Shown: piece after piece, positions 34,586-42,664 of the stretch
How the letters are laid out: every line of letters starts with the position of its first letter
How positions within the stretch are numbered: position 1 is the first letter of the stretch
Assembly: GCF_014836325.1 (NCBI RefSeq)
Contig: NZ_JACSQZ010000006.1
Location: 27,814-91,813 of the forward strand
Length of the DNA stretch: 64,000 nucleotides
From: Clostridium gallinarum
GTDB lineage: Bacteria; Bacillota; Clostridia; Clostridiales; Clostridiaceae
Reading direction: 5' to 3'
Notes under the pieces: model-generated
Databases searched by the model: none
Seen by the model: the letters and a program-made list of their open reading frames with translations, nothing else
What the model was told of the DNA's origin: nothing
Translations under genes and position numbers: made by a program

Positions 34586-34855
34586 TTATTTTATTGTGAA
34601 TTTCTTTTCCGTTGGGATTATGTTTATTTCTTTTTTCGAAATAGAGGTTACTCTAATAAAGAAGTTTCCTTTATTTATAATACTAATAAATTTTAGTATT
34701 AAGTTTTTATCTCCTTGAACTTCCATTTCTACCATACCGTTTGACATATTATGTACCCAGCCAGTTAAATTCATATTTAAAGCATTCATTTGACAGAAGT
34801 ATCTAAAACCAACTCCTTGAACTCTACCAGAAACTACTATATAATATCTAACCAT
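34586..34855 (-). CDS. acyP: Acylphosphatase
   Basis: Small 89-residue enzyme hydrolysing carboxyl-phosphate bonds, for example acetyl phosphate. Signature VSGRVQGVGFRYFCQ (residues 8-22) holds the phosphate-binding loop and catalytic Arg; the catalytic Asn is in LTGWVHNMSNGMVEMEV. Full family length. GGAGG ribosome site before ATG. Monocistronic; its stop lies 10 bases from repeat R1 copy 5. Confidence 0.93.
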   Translation of the reverse strand: MVRYYIVVSGRVQGVGFRYFCQMNALNMNLTGWVHNMSNGMVEMEVQGDKNLILKFISIINKGNFFIRVTSISKKEINIIPTEKKFTIK

Positions 34856-34989
34856 ATTATCCTCCTTGGATATAGAAATATATAAAATTATACCATAGAG
34901 TATTAAAATAAAGAATATTCTAAATAGAGTTATTCAATATAATAAATCAATGCTATAATTTAAAGGAAAGTTTTAAATAGAGGGCAATT

Positions 34990-35070
34990 ATGGAAAAGTC
35001 ATTAGTGCTTATAAAGCCATATGCAGTTAATAAAAATTTAATAGGAAAAATTATTAATACGTATGAATAA
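34990..35070 (+). pseudogene. ndk: Nucleoside diphosphate kinase remnant (26 codons)
   Basis: An ATG ORF encodes MEKSLVLIKPYAVNKNLIG and seven further residues, closely matching the N-terminus of Ndk, where MEK-LVLIKPDAV-R-LIG is typical. It stops after 26 codons at a TAA that directly abuts a terminator hairpin. The rest of the ~135-residue enzyme, including the catalytic His, is gone. The conserved KPDAV reads KPYAV. A weak ribosome site (AGAGGG) remains. The 3' part was probably deleted. Confidence 0.75.
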
Positions 35071-35100
35071 AAGGAGCTGTTTTTAACAGCTCCTTTTTTA
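35071..35100. terminator. Terminator of the pot operon (bidirectional)
   Basis: AAGGAGCTGTT (35071-35081) and AACAGCTCCTT (35085-35095), with T run on the plus side and A-rich start. Lies right after potD on the minus strand and after the ndk remnant. Confidence 0.88.
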
Positions 35101-36159
35101 ATTGATTTTTACTTTTAACCAGGAATCGTCATATAGTTTAATGTCGCTTCCTAAATCCTTAAAGATTTCACATTTATCTAAAACTTCTTCTGATGGATAA
35201 ACTGTTTCATCTTCTTGAGTTTCTATATCTAAAAGTTCATATGCAGCAGCATTAGGTGTTGCATAACCTATATACTCAACATTTTGTTTTGCATTTTCAG
35301 GATCGCATAAGAAATTTATAAATTCTTCTGCTTCAGTTTTATGTTTTGCTCCTTTTGGAATAACCATAACATCAAACCATTTATTAGAACCTTCTTTAGG
35401 AACAACATATTGAAGATTTAAATCAGAAGCTTCCTCTTGAATGAAGATTGCATCACCAGAATAAACAGTAGCAAATAGAGCTTCACCATTTATCATCTTA
35501 TCTTTAACTTCATCCATTACATAAGATTGAACTAAAGGTTTTTGTTTAATAAGCTCATTAGCTGCTTCATCTAACTCTTCTTTATTAATAGAATTTATAG
35601 AGTAACCTAATCTTGCTAAGGAAATAGCTAAGGTATCTCTTATTGAGTCAAACATAAAAATTTCACCCTTATATTTAGAATTCCATAATATATCCCAGCT
35701 GTCTACTTTTTCAGTAACTTTATCAGCATCATATATTATTCCTATTGTTCCCCACATATATGGAACAGAGTATTCATTATTAGGGTCATAAGGTAAGTTT
35801 TTAAAATCTTCTCCTATATTTGCATAGTTGGGTATATTAGTAAAATCTATTTTTTCAAGCATATCTTCTTTTAACATTTTCTCAACCATATAGTCGGAAG
35901 GGAAAATTAAATCATAGGTACCAGGACTATTTTTTACCTTTTGATACATTATCTCATTTGATTCATAAGTATCATAAACAACCTCTATACCTGTTTCTTC
36001 TTCAAACTTATCTATTAAGTCTTCATCTATATAGTCACCATAATTAAATACATTTAAAGTTCTTTTTCCGCTATCTTCATTGTTTTTACATCCAACAAAA
36101 GATGAGGATATTAAAACTAATGATGATATTAAAGCAACAAATTTTTTAAGCTTTTTCAA
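35098..36159 (-). CDS. potD: Spermidine/putrescine ABC transporter, substrate-binding lipoprotein
   Basis: Extracellular polyamine receptor, 353 residues. Signal peptide with lipobox SSSFVGC at about residues 18-24, so lipid-anchored. Mature part: LNVFNYGDYIDEDLIDKFEEE, DLIFPSDYMVEKM, VPYMWGTIGIIYD, and ATPNAAAYELL near the end, characteristic of PotD. Start set at TTG 36159 behind GAGGTG; the GTG at 36168 is part of that ribosome site. Overlaps potC by 14 bases. Last gene of a five-gene operon. Confidence 0.93.
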   Translation of the reverse strand: MKKLKKFVALISSLVLISSSFVGCKNNEDSGKRTLNVFNYGDYIDEDLIDKFEEETGIEVVYDTYESNEIMYQKVKNSPGTYDLIFPSDYMVEKMLKEDMLEKIDFTNIPNYANIGEDFKNLPYDPNNEYSVPYMWGTIGIIYDADKVTEKVDSWDILWNSKYKGEIFMFDSIRDTLAISLARLGYSINSINKEELDEAANELIKQKPLVQSYVMDEVKDKMINGEALFATVYSGDAIFIQEEASDLNLQYVVPKEGSNKWFDVMVIPKGAKHKTEAEEFINFLCDPENAKQNVEYIGYATPNAAAYELLDIETQEDETVYPSEEVLDKCEIFKDLGSDIKLYDDSWLKVKIN

Positions 36160-36955
36160 CTTTATCACCTCTTGTAAATTCTTTTCTATTAGCTATTAAT
36201 AGAAGTGTTAATACTGTTACAAACATTAGAGTAGAAAGGGCATTTATTTCTGGTTTAATACCTCTTCTAGCCATTGCAAATATTTCTATTGATAGGTTTG
36301 TAACTCCTGGTCCTGTTGTAAAGAAGCTTATAACAAAATCATCTACAGACATTGTAAATGCCATAAGCATACCAGCAAAAATACCAGGTTTAATTTGAGG
36401 TAATATTATTTTTCTTAAAGTATAAAATGGAGTAGCACCTAAGTCTAGAGCAGCATCCTCTATATTTTCTGGAAGTTGTCTAAGTTTAGGTAAAACTGCA
36501 AGTATTACATATGGAATATTAAATGTAATATGAGCAAGCAACATTGTAGTAAATCCAAAATCTAATTTAGTAATAGGTCTTATAAATATGAATAAACTCA
36601 TTAGTGCAATACCAGTTACTATATCAGGATTTAAAACAGGTAAATAATTTATATTTAATAGTAGGGCTTTTTTAGGACCCTTCATTTTATTAATGCCAAT
36701 AGCAGCTAAGGTTCCTATTACTGTTGCAACTAATGAAGAAATTATTGCAATAACAATAGTATAAAATAATGCTTTTAAAATTGTGTCATTATTAAATAAT
36801 TCAACATACCATCTTAAAGTAAAACCAGACCATTTTCCCATAGTTTTAGAATCATTAAATGAGAAAATTATTAAGGCAGCAATAGGCATATATAAAAATA
36901 TGAAAATTATTACTAAATAAAACTTTTTAATAAAGTTTTCAAATCCTTTTACCAT
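36146..36955 (-). CDS. potC: Spermidine/putrescine ABC permease PotC
   Basis: Integral membrane permease, 269 residues, about six helices. Starts with a membrane helix (FYLVIIFIFLYMPIAALIIFSF) and FTLRWYVELF; the EAA coupling loop is ENIEDAALDLGATPFYTLRKIILPQIKPG, docking to PotA. Overlaps potB by 7 bases and potD by 14, indicating tight translational coupling. Confidence 0.93.
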   Translation of the reverse strand: MVKGFENFIKKFYLVIIFIFLYMPIAALIIFSFNDSKTMGKWSGFTLRWYVELFNNDTILKALFYTIVIAIISSLVATVIGTLAAIGINKMKGPKKALLLNINYLPVLNPDIVTGIALMSLFIFIRPITKLDFGFTTMLLAHITFNIPYVILAVLPKLRQLPENIEDAALDLGATPFYTLRKIILPQIKPGIFAGMLMAFTMSVDDFVISFFTTGPGVTNLSIEIFAMARRGIKPEINALSTLMFVTVLTLLLIANRKEFTRGDKVEKA

Positions 36956-37800
36956 AATTGTCCGCCTCCTTCTTTAGCTTCAGAGCTATCAAATAAACTC
37001 ATTATAGCCATACAAATTAAAATAATTGCCATCATAAATATTGATATTGATGAACCGAAGTTCCAATCACCCATAGTAGTGAATTGTTGTTCTATTAAGT
37101 TTCCTAAAAGTGTATATTGTCCACCACCTAATAATCTAGAAATTACGAAAGTAGAAACAGCTGGCATAAACACCATTGTAATTCCAGATATTACTCCAGG
37201 CATACTTAAAGGTAAAACTATTTTTCTGAAAATTTGACTTCTATTTGCACCTAAATCAGCAGCAGCATTTAATAGATTAGTATCTATTTTAGTTAATACT
37301 GTGTAGATAGGTAATACCATAAAAGGTAAAAAGTTATATATCATACCTAAGATTACAGCACCATCATTATATAGGAAGTTAAAAGGTCCAAGACCAATAT
37401 AACCAAGAAGATTATTTATAAATCCATTTTTGCCTAGTATAGGTAACCAAGCGTAAGTTCTAAGCAAGAAATTCATCCACATCGGAACTATAAATAACAT
37501 AATTAAAATATTACCCTTTGATGGTTTCATTTTAGAAATAATATAGGCTACAGGATAACCAAGTATTAAACACCAAAATGTAGATAAAAATGCAAGCCAT
37601 AAACTTCTTTCAAAAACTTTAATATATTGAGGTTGAACTAATCTTTTAAAGTTTTCAACTGAAAAAGCATAGCCATCAGGGGTAGATACTGTAAAACCAA
37701 AAAATAAAACTATTAATAAAGGAATTATAATAAATAAAATACTCCAAAAGATAAATGGATATGAAGCAATATTCTTTCTAGATACCTTTGACTTATTCAT
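36949..37800 (-). CDS. potB: Spermidine/putrescine ABC permease PotB
   Basis: Partner permease, 283 residues. N-terminal helix ASYPFIFWSILFIIIPLLIVLFFGF, the family segment FSVENFKRLVQPQYIKVFERS, MNFLLRTYAWLPILG and EAA-like loop LNAAADLGANRSQIFRKIVLP. Start ATG overlaps the potA stop (TAATG). Together with PotC it forms the transmembrane pathway. Confidence 0.93.
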   Translation of the reverse strand: MNKSKVSRKNIASYPFIFWSILFIIIPLLIVLFFGFTVSTPDGYAFSVENFKRLVQPQYIKVFERSLWLAFLSTFWCLILGYPVAYIISKMKPSKGNILIMLFIVPMWMNFLLRTYAWLPILGKNGFINNLLGYIGLGPFNFLYNDGAVILGMIYNFLPFMVLPIYTVLTKIDTNLLNAAADLGANRSQIFRKIVLPLSMPGVISGITMVFMPAVSTFVISRLLGGGQYTLLGNLIEQQFTTMGDWNFGSSISIFMMAIILICMAIMSLFDSSEAKEGGGQLW

Positions 37801-38843
37801 TAGTTAGATACCTTTCTCATAATATGAATATCTTCTGGATAAATATCTAATCCAATTACTGAATTAACTTCTGCAAATTTAGTATTGTGTAATATCCATT
37901 TATTATTTCCTTCTTCAACTTCTATTTCGTAGTGAACTCCTTTAAATATTATTGATTTTACAATTCCTTTTAACATACCCTTATCTTCAGGTACCATTTT
38001 TATATCTTCAGGTCTTATAACTACATCAATTAATTCGTTTTTATTAAATCCTTTATCTACGCAATCAAATACTCTATTAGAAAATTCAACTTTAAAATCA
38101 TCAAGCATTTTTCCATCAAATATATTACTTTCACCTATAAAATCAGCTACAAAAGCATTAGCAGGCTCGTTATATATATCTTCTGGAGATCCCATTTGTT
38201 GAATCTTTCCTTTATTCATAACTATAATTGTATCAGACATAGTTAATGCTTCTTCTTGATCGTGAGTTACGAATATAAAAGTTATTCCAAGTCTTTGTTG
38301 AATTCTTTTAAGTTCTATTTGCATTTCTTTTCTAAGTTTTAAATCTAATGCTCCAAGTGGCTCATCAAGTAGAAGAATTTCAGGTTCATTAACAAGAGCT
38401 CTAGCAATTGCTACTCTTTGTTGTTGACCACCACTTAAAGAGTCAATTTTTCTTTTTTCAAAACCTTCAAGAGCAACTAGTTTTAGCATTTCTTTTACTT
38501 TTTTATCTATTTCATCTTTAGGGGTTTTCTTTATTTTTAATCCAAAAGCTATATTTTCATAAACATTCATATGAGGAAATAAAGCATATTTTTGGAATAC
38601 GGTGTTTACTTGCCTCTTATATGGAGGTAAAGAAGAGATATCAGTTCCATTAAATAGAACCTCTCCTGTATCAGCTTCTTCAAAACCAGCAATAATTTTT
38701 AGTGTTGTGGTTTTTCCACATCCACTAGGTCCAAGTAATGTTAAAAATTCATTCTTTTTAATATTTAATGAAAGGTTATCTAAAACACAGTTATCTTCAA
38801 AAGTTTTAGAGACACCTTTTAATTCTATAATATTTTGTTTCAA
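37800..38843 (-). CDS. potA: Spermidine/putrescine ABC ATPase PotA
   Basis: Cytoplasmic ATPase, 347 residues. Walker [18 protein letters not shown] (near residue 36), Q-loop [10 protein letters not shown], signature [15 protein letters not shown], Walker [15 protein letters not shown]-loop VTHDQEEAL, and a C-terminal TOBE-type domain. Start set at TTG 38843 after AGAGGTG; the in-frame GTG three codons earlier is part of that ribosome site. Follows the regulator gene by 23 bases. Confidence 0.94.
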   Translation of the reverse strand: MKQNIIELKGVSKTFEDNCVLDNLSLNIKKNEFLTLLGPSGCGKTTTLKIIAGFEEADTGEVLFNGTDISSLPPYKRQVNTVFQKYALFPHMNVYENIAFGLKIKKTPKDEIDKKVKEMLKLVALEGFEKRKIDSLSGGQQQRVAIARALVNEPEILLLDEPLGALDLKLRKEMQIELKRIQQRLGITFIFVTHDQEEALTMSDTIIVMNKGKIQQMGSPEDIYNEPANAFVADFIGESNIFDGKMLDDFKVEFSNRVFDCVDKGFNKNELIDVVIRPEDIKMVPEDKGMLKGIVKSIIFKGVHYEIEVEEGNNKWILHNTKFAEVNSVIGLDIYPEDIHIMRKVSN

Positions 38844-38866
38844 AATAAACACCTCTTTCTACAAAT

Positions 38867-39406
38867 TTAAAATGATGGTGGAGTACTAATCCAAATTACT
38901 TTTGCTGGAGTTTTCCCAGCATTTGAAATATAGTGGTTAGATTTAGGTTTAAAATAAAAACTTTCCCCTTTTTTAACTTTAAATTTCTTATTTCCTAAGT
39001 GTAATATTATAGTTCCAGATAATACATATCCAAATTCTTCACCTTGATGAGGTTCTTCTTCTATATATTGCCCTTCAGGTTCTAAAGTTATCATAATAGG
39101 TTCCATTTCATTTTTTTGAGCATTTGGTATAAGCCACATTAGTTTATACTTCAAGTCTTCATTTTCTGTTTCAAACATATCTTCATATGTAAAAGTAACC
39201 TTTTCTTCACTAGCATCACTAAAGAACTCTGTTAAATTGGTTCCAAGTATTTCTAATATATCTATTAAAGTTGCTATTGAAGGGGAAGTTAAATCATTTT
39301 CTACTTGGGATATAAAGCCTTTAGATAATTCACATCTATTAGCTAATTCCTCTTGAGTTAATTGTTTTTCGATACGAAGTCTACGTATCTTTTCACCGAT
39401 TTCCAC
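38867..39406 (-). CDS. XRE/cupin transcriptional regulator (PuuR-like)
   Basis: The 179-residue regulator joins an N-terminal lambda-Cro-type HTH (IGEKIRRLRIEKQLTQEELANRCELSKGFISQVE, residues 3-36) and a C-terminal cupin domain (GEEFGYVLSGTIILHLG, ESFYFKPKSNHYISN). It is the first gene of the pot operon, so it most likely represses or adjusts polyamine uptake with polyamine as ligand, as known for PuuR-type proteins. Palindromes upstream may be its operators. Ribosome site GGAAGGTG before an ATG. Confidence 0.88.
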   Translation of the reverse strand: MEIGEKIRRLRIEKQLTQEELANRCELSKGFISQVENDLTSPSIATLIDILEILGTNLTEFFSDASEEKVTFTYEDMFETENEDLKYKLMWLIPNAQKNEMEPIMITLEPEGQYIEEEPHQGEEFGYVLSGTIILHLGNKKFKVKKGESFYFKPKSNHYISNAGKTPAKVIWISTPPSF

Positions 39407-39440
39407 AAATACACCTTCCGTCTTATATATTTTCTTATAC

Positions 39441-39628
39441 TAAACCTTAGGTTTAAAATTACTAAACAAACAATAGTAATTATATAGATTTATTATAAAT
39501 AAATCAATGTTTTTTTATAAAAAATATGAAAAAAATTATTCTTTAGAATCATTGGTATTATTAAGGTATGGTGGATTTTGTTTTTGGATTGTTTAATAAA
39601 ACAACACTTAAAGTTTAGTAATACTAAA
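39441..39628. promoter_or_regulatory. Palindromes in the pot/GNAT divergent gap
   Basis: The 455-base gap 39407-39861 holds three dyads: TAAACCTTAGGTTTA (39441-39455, perfect 7+1+7), ATTACTA/TAGTAAT (39458-39464 and 39474-39480), and TTTAGTAATACTAAA (39614-39628, perfect 7+1+7). The second and third share the ACTA/TAGT half-site. The first lies 35 bases before the regulator start, in a likely operator position. No gene is seen in the gap beyond a 16-codon ORF at 39567 judged unconvincing. Confidence 0.5.
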
Positions 39629-39861
39629 TATTTAAAAAGAAGATAATTAAATGAGAAAAATTAAGAATCTTTAGAAAGTAGATATAATCTTATTTTATTA
39701 AATTGATATATTTTAATAAGTATTAGTATAATTAATAAAATATAGTAATTTGTTTACGGTAAATATTAGATAATGCTTATACTTGTTGATAAAACTTTCA
39801 TTTTATGAGATAGTTAATTATATATTGACTTTAAAAGAAGGAAATATTTATAGGTGGTATA

Positions 39862-40896
39862 ATGAATAAAAATTTAAATTTATATAGAAGAAATGGTCAA
39901 TTGGTTTATATAAAGTCTCCAGAATTTAATGAATTATCTTTTGTTAAAGATTTATGGGCGGATAAAAGAAATATGGATGACTTGGGAGAGGGGTATTTCT
40001 TTCCAAAGGATAAATGGGATATGTTCTATAAAAAAATGATAAATCCAACTGATGGCAAAAATTTTTATTGTTTAGTTTATGATTTAAATGAAAATCCCAT
40101 AGGGGAAGTTAGCTTTCATGGTTATAATTCTGCAACAAAGGTAGCAAGGATAAATATCAAAATTCATTATGATAATAGGCGTAATGGTTATGGAGAAGAG
40201 GCGCTAAGATTACTTTTAGAATATTATTTTTTTGAATTTGGTGGTGAGGCAATAATAGACTCAACAACTACAAGTGCAGGAAAAGCTTTATTAAAGAAAA
40301 TTGGCTTTGAAGAGCTAAATAATTTTAGAAATCAAGGGACTTATAAATTAACTAAAAAGAGATTTTTAAATTGTAAAATAAAAGATAAAAAAACCATAGC
40401 TATTTTAAAATATGAAAATATCAGTTTAACAGAATATTCTATTATTTTTTATATATTCAATAAAGTAAATGAAATTTTAAATGAAAAATATTTTGAGTTA
40501 TATACTGTATCAGATGAAAGTGATTTTATTAATGAAGAATTTTATCCAGATATAGTATTTATTCCAGGAGGAGAAGGAGTTAAAGAAGCTATAAATAAGA
40601 ATCTTCTATTTAAATATATAGAAAAAGTATATAGTCAGTGTAATTATATAGCTACATTTTCCAATGGATTATACTTCTTAAATGGATTATATAATATAAA
40701 AGGAATATCTATACCAAACTGTGATTACGAAATAGAAAATGTAATAAAAATAAATAAAAATTTTGTTGATAATGGAAAAATAATGATTTCGAGTAATTTA
40801 ATAAGTCATATTGAATTATGTATAAATATAGTTAAAAAAGTAGCTGGTGATGATATAAGTATAAAACTATCTAAGGCACTAGGATGTATATATTAA
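39862..40896 (+). CDS. GNAT acetyltransferase fused to a PfpI/DJ-1-like domain
   Basis: Two-domain protein of 344 residues. Residues ~14-165 form a GNAT domain (PIGEVSFHGYN, INIKIHYDNRRNGYGEEALRLLLEYYF, the acetyl-CoA loop being RRNGYG; GKALLKKIGFEEL). From ~174 a DJ-1/PfpI-like domain follows (TIAILKYENISLTEY, DIVFIPGGEGVKEA). At the nucleophile elbow the usual Cys is replaced: TFSNGLYFLNGL in place of a CTGA/CSGA-type turn. So the second domain probably binds rather than catalyses. Weak ribosome site (TAGGTGG). Not linked to neighbours by spacing. Function unknown. Confidence 0.72.
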   Translation: MNKNLNLYRRNGQLVYIKSPEFNELSFVKDLWADKRNMDDLGEGYFFPKDKWDMFYKKMINPTDGKNFYCLVYDLNENPIGEVSFHGYNSATKVARINIKIHYDNRRNGYGEEALRLLLEYYFFEFGGEAIIDSTTTSAGKALLKKIGFEELNNFRNQGTYKLTKKRFLNCKIKDKKTIAILKYENISLTEYSIIFYIFNKVNEILNEKYFELYTVSDESDFINEEFYPDIVFIPGGEGVKEAINKNLLFKYIEKVYSQCNYIATFSNGLYFLNGLYNIKGISIPNCDYEIENVIKINKNFVDNGKIMISSNLISHIELCINIVKKVAGDDISIKLSKALGCIY

Positions 40897-40944
40897 AAAT
40901 ATATTGGAGAGTGGACAAATTATAATATAAAAATTATAATTATT

Positions 40945-41002
40945 AAGCAATTTTAGATAATTTGTTTTATTATAAGCAATTTTAGATAATTTGTTTTATT
41001 AA
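40945..41002 (+). repeat. 29-bp tandem duplication before pflA
   Basis: Two adjacent units starting AAGCAATTTTAGATAATTTG (40945-40973 and 40974-41002), differing in one base. They end 15 bases before the pflA start. A recent duplication, perhaps doubling a regulatory or promoter-proximal element. Confidence 0.85.
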
Positions 41003-41017
41003 TAGAGGTGAAAATAA

Positions 41018-41731
41018 ATGATAAAAGGTAGAATACATTCAATTGAAACTATGGGGCTTGTAGATGGGCCAGGAATTAGAGTAGTAGTTTTTTTTCAAGG
41101 TTGTAAATTAAGATGTACGTATTGTCATAATCCAGATACATGGAATGAAAATACTGGTACAGAATATACTGTTGAGGAAGTAGTAAGTAAAATTAAAAGA
41201 TTTAAAAGTTATTTCCAAACATCTGGAGGGGGAGTTACTTTTTCTGGTGGAGATCCACTTAGACAACCTGAATTTTTACTAGAAGTATTAAAAGCTTGTA
41301 AATCTGAAGGGATACATACTTGCTTAGATACATCAGGTGTTGGATTTGGAGATTATGAAGAAATACTTAAATATACTGATTTAGTATTATATGATGTTAA
41401 ACACTTAACTGAAAAAGGATATTTAGAACTAACTGGGTTTAAAATTGATGAAACTAATAAGTTCTTAGAGGCTGTGAGAAAAAATCAAACTAAGCTTTGG
41501 ATTAGACAAGTGGTTTTACCAGGAGAAACAGATAGTGATGAATATATGGAAAAACTAAAGGAATTTGTTGGCTCTTTAGATAATGTTGAAAAGGTAGAAT
41601 TATTACCATACCATTTATTGGGTAAAAATAAATACGAAAATCTAGGAATGAAATATAGATTAGATGGAGTTCCAGCTATGGATAAAGAAGTTTGTAAGAA
41701 GTTAAAAGAAAAATATTTTGGAGAATATTAA
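41018..41731 (+). CDS. pflA: Pyruvate formate-lyase activating enzyme
   Basis: Radical-SAM enzyme that installs the glycyl radical in pyruvate formate-lyase under anoxia. The 237 residues start with RIHSIETMGLVDGPGIRVVVF and the [4Fe-4S] motif in GCKLRCTYCHNPDTW (CxxxCxxC, residues 29-36), then TFSGGDPLRQPEF and LLPYHLLGKNKYENLG. GAGGTG ribosome site. pflB is not adjacent within the window, so its substrate is encoded elsewhere; activation of another glycyl-radical enzyme cannot be excluded. Confidence 0.93.
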   Translation: MIKGRIHSIETMGLVDGPGIRVVVFFQGCKLRCTYCHNPDTWNENTGTEYTVEEVVSKIKRFKSYFQTSGGGVTFSGGDPLRQPEFLLEVLKACKSEGIHTCLDTSGVGFGDYEEILKYTDLVLYDVKHLTEKGYLELTGFKIDETNKFLEAVRKNQTKLWIRQVVLPGETDSDEYMEKLKEFVGSLDNVEKVELLPYHLLGKNKYENLGMKYRLDGVPAMDKEVCKKLKEKYFGEY

Positions 41732-41774
41732 AATTTTATTAATAAACTCCTAGCGGAAGTTTTAAAAATAATAT

Positions 41775-41810
41775 AAAAATGGCTGTAAATTCAATTGCAG
41801 CCATTTTTAT
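41775..41810 (+). terminator. Terminator after pflA
   Basis: AAAAATGGCTG (41775-41785) and CAGCCATTTTT (41798-41808), followed by ATAATTTC and then R2 copy 6. Confidence 0.88.
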
Positions 41811-41819
41811 AATTTCAAT

Positions 41820-41905
41820 CCTTAAGTTTGGAAGTGTTAAAGTATCATAGCAAGGTGACTTGGAGCTTGCGACGGAACCTGGATATGATACTTTAACACT
41901 TTTTT
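41820..41905 (+). repeat. R2 structured repeat, copy 6 (arm type B)
   Basis: CCTTAAGTTTGG, AAGTGTTAAAGTATCATA, core GGTGACTTGGAGC then GCGACGGAACCTGG, TATGATACTTTAACACTT (perfect 18-base match), then a T run. Compared with copy 3 the arm position A/C is repaired to G/C. The T run reaches the stop codon of the minus-strand exonuclease gene. Confidence 0.87.
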
Positions 41906-42530
41906 ATTTAAGTAAGTTTGAAAAATATCCTGCTGGAATTAATCCTTTTTTCATACCTTGTATAACTGTTAGATATGTTGCAGCTGTATCGAATCTTGCA
42001 TCGTGATAATTACCACTACCTTCAAAAAGTTCATTTGCTTTATTAGCAATTTGTTCTTCTGTAATTCCTAAGTAATCTATTACCTCTGCAAGCTTAGGAT
42101 TTTTAACTGTTCCAGATGGATTAAATATGTTGCAGATTGGCTTATAGTATGCCATTGTACAAAAAGTACGTTTAGGCTCCCAAGTAGTATCTATAAGACC
42201 TGCTTCCCATAATTGTTGTAATTCGTGTTTTAAGAATTTTACATCAAATTGTACATTATGACCAATTATAAAATCAGCATCAAAAAAGTCTGGCATAAAT
42301 TCATGAACAAATTCTAAAAATTCCTTTCCATCAGAAAGTTCATAAAGTTTCTCCAAAGAAAAACCATGAATAGCTTCAGCTCCTTCATCCATACTATCGA
42401 CTGTAAAGAAAAAGTTTTTACCAGTAGTTTTTTGTGGCTTTGTTGAAGCATCTATTACTATATAACTTAATTGACATATGTTGCCTGGTTTTATACTAGT
42501 AGTTTCTGTATCAAAAAATAATAGTTTCAT
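41904..42530 (-). CDS. DEDDh 3'-5' exonuclease domain protein
   Basis: DnaQ/RNase T-like nuclease of 208 residues. Exo I motif FFDTETTSI (metal-binding Asp-x-Glu, residues 5-13), Exo II IIGHNVQFDVKFLKHEL, Exo III HDARFDTAATYL with the catalytic His. No other domain. Ribosome site TAGGAGG before ATG. Whether it trims DNA or RNA is not visible; it could be a repair exonuclease. Confidence 0.87.
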   Translation of the reverse strand: MKLLFFDTETTSIKPGNICQLSYIVIDASTKPQKTTGKNFFFTVDSMDEGAEAIHGFSLEKLYELSDGKEFLEFVHEFMPDFFDADFIIGHNVQFDVKFLKHELQQLWEAGLIDTTWEPKRTFCTMAYYKPICNIFNPSGTVKNPKLAEVIDYLGITEEQIANKANELFEGSGNYHDARFDTAATYLTVIQGMKKGLIPAGYFSNLLK

Positions 42531-42604
42531 TATATCCTCCTAAGATTAATATATATTATATAATAACATAAAATGAAAGGAAATTTAAAAGGATTTTAAA
42601 AAAT

Positions 42605-42632
42605 AAGGACTGTTTTCATTTAAACAGTCCTT
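42605..42632 (-). terminator. Terminator of the arginase gene
   Basis: AAGGACTGTTT (42605-42615) and AAACAGTCCTT (42622-42632), with a T run on the minus strand side. Lies after the arginase stop codon. Confidence 0.85.
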
Positions 42633-42664
42633 ATATTAAGATATTTAATTTATATTATAAAATT

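Noticed and set aside
39567..39617. 16-codon ORF in the pot/GNAT gap
   Set aside because: Poor ribosome site and no recognisable features; likely chance.
40962..40980. Possible Rex-type dyad TTGTTTTATTATAAGCAA before pflA
   Set aside because: Only outer TTG/CAA and a few positions match the Rex pattern, and the site spans the border of the tandem duplication.
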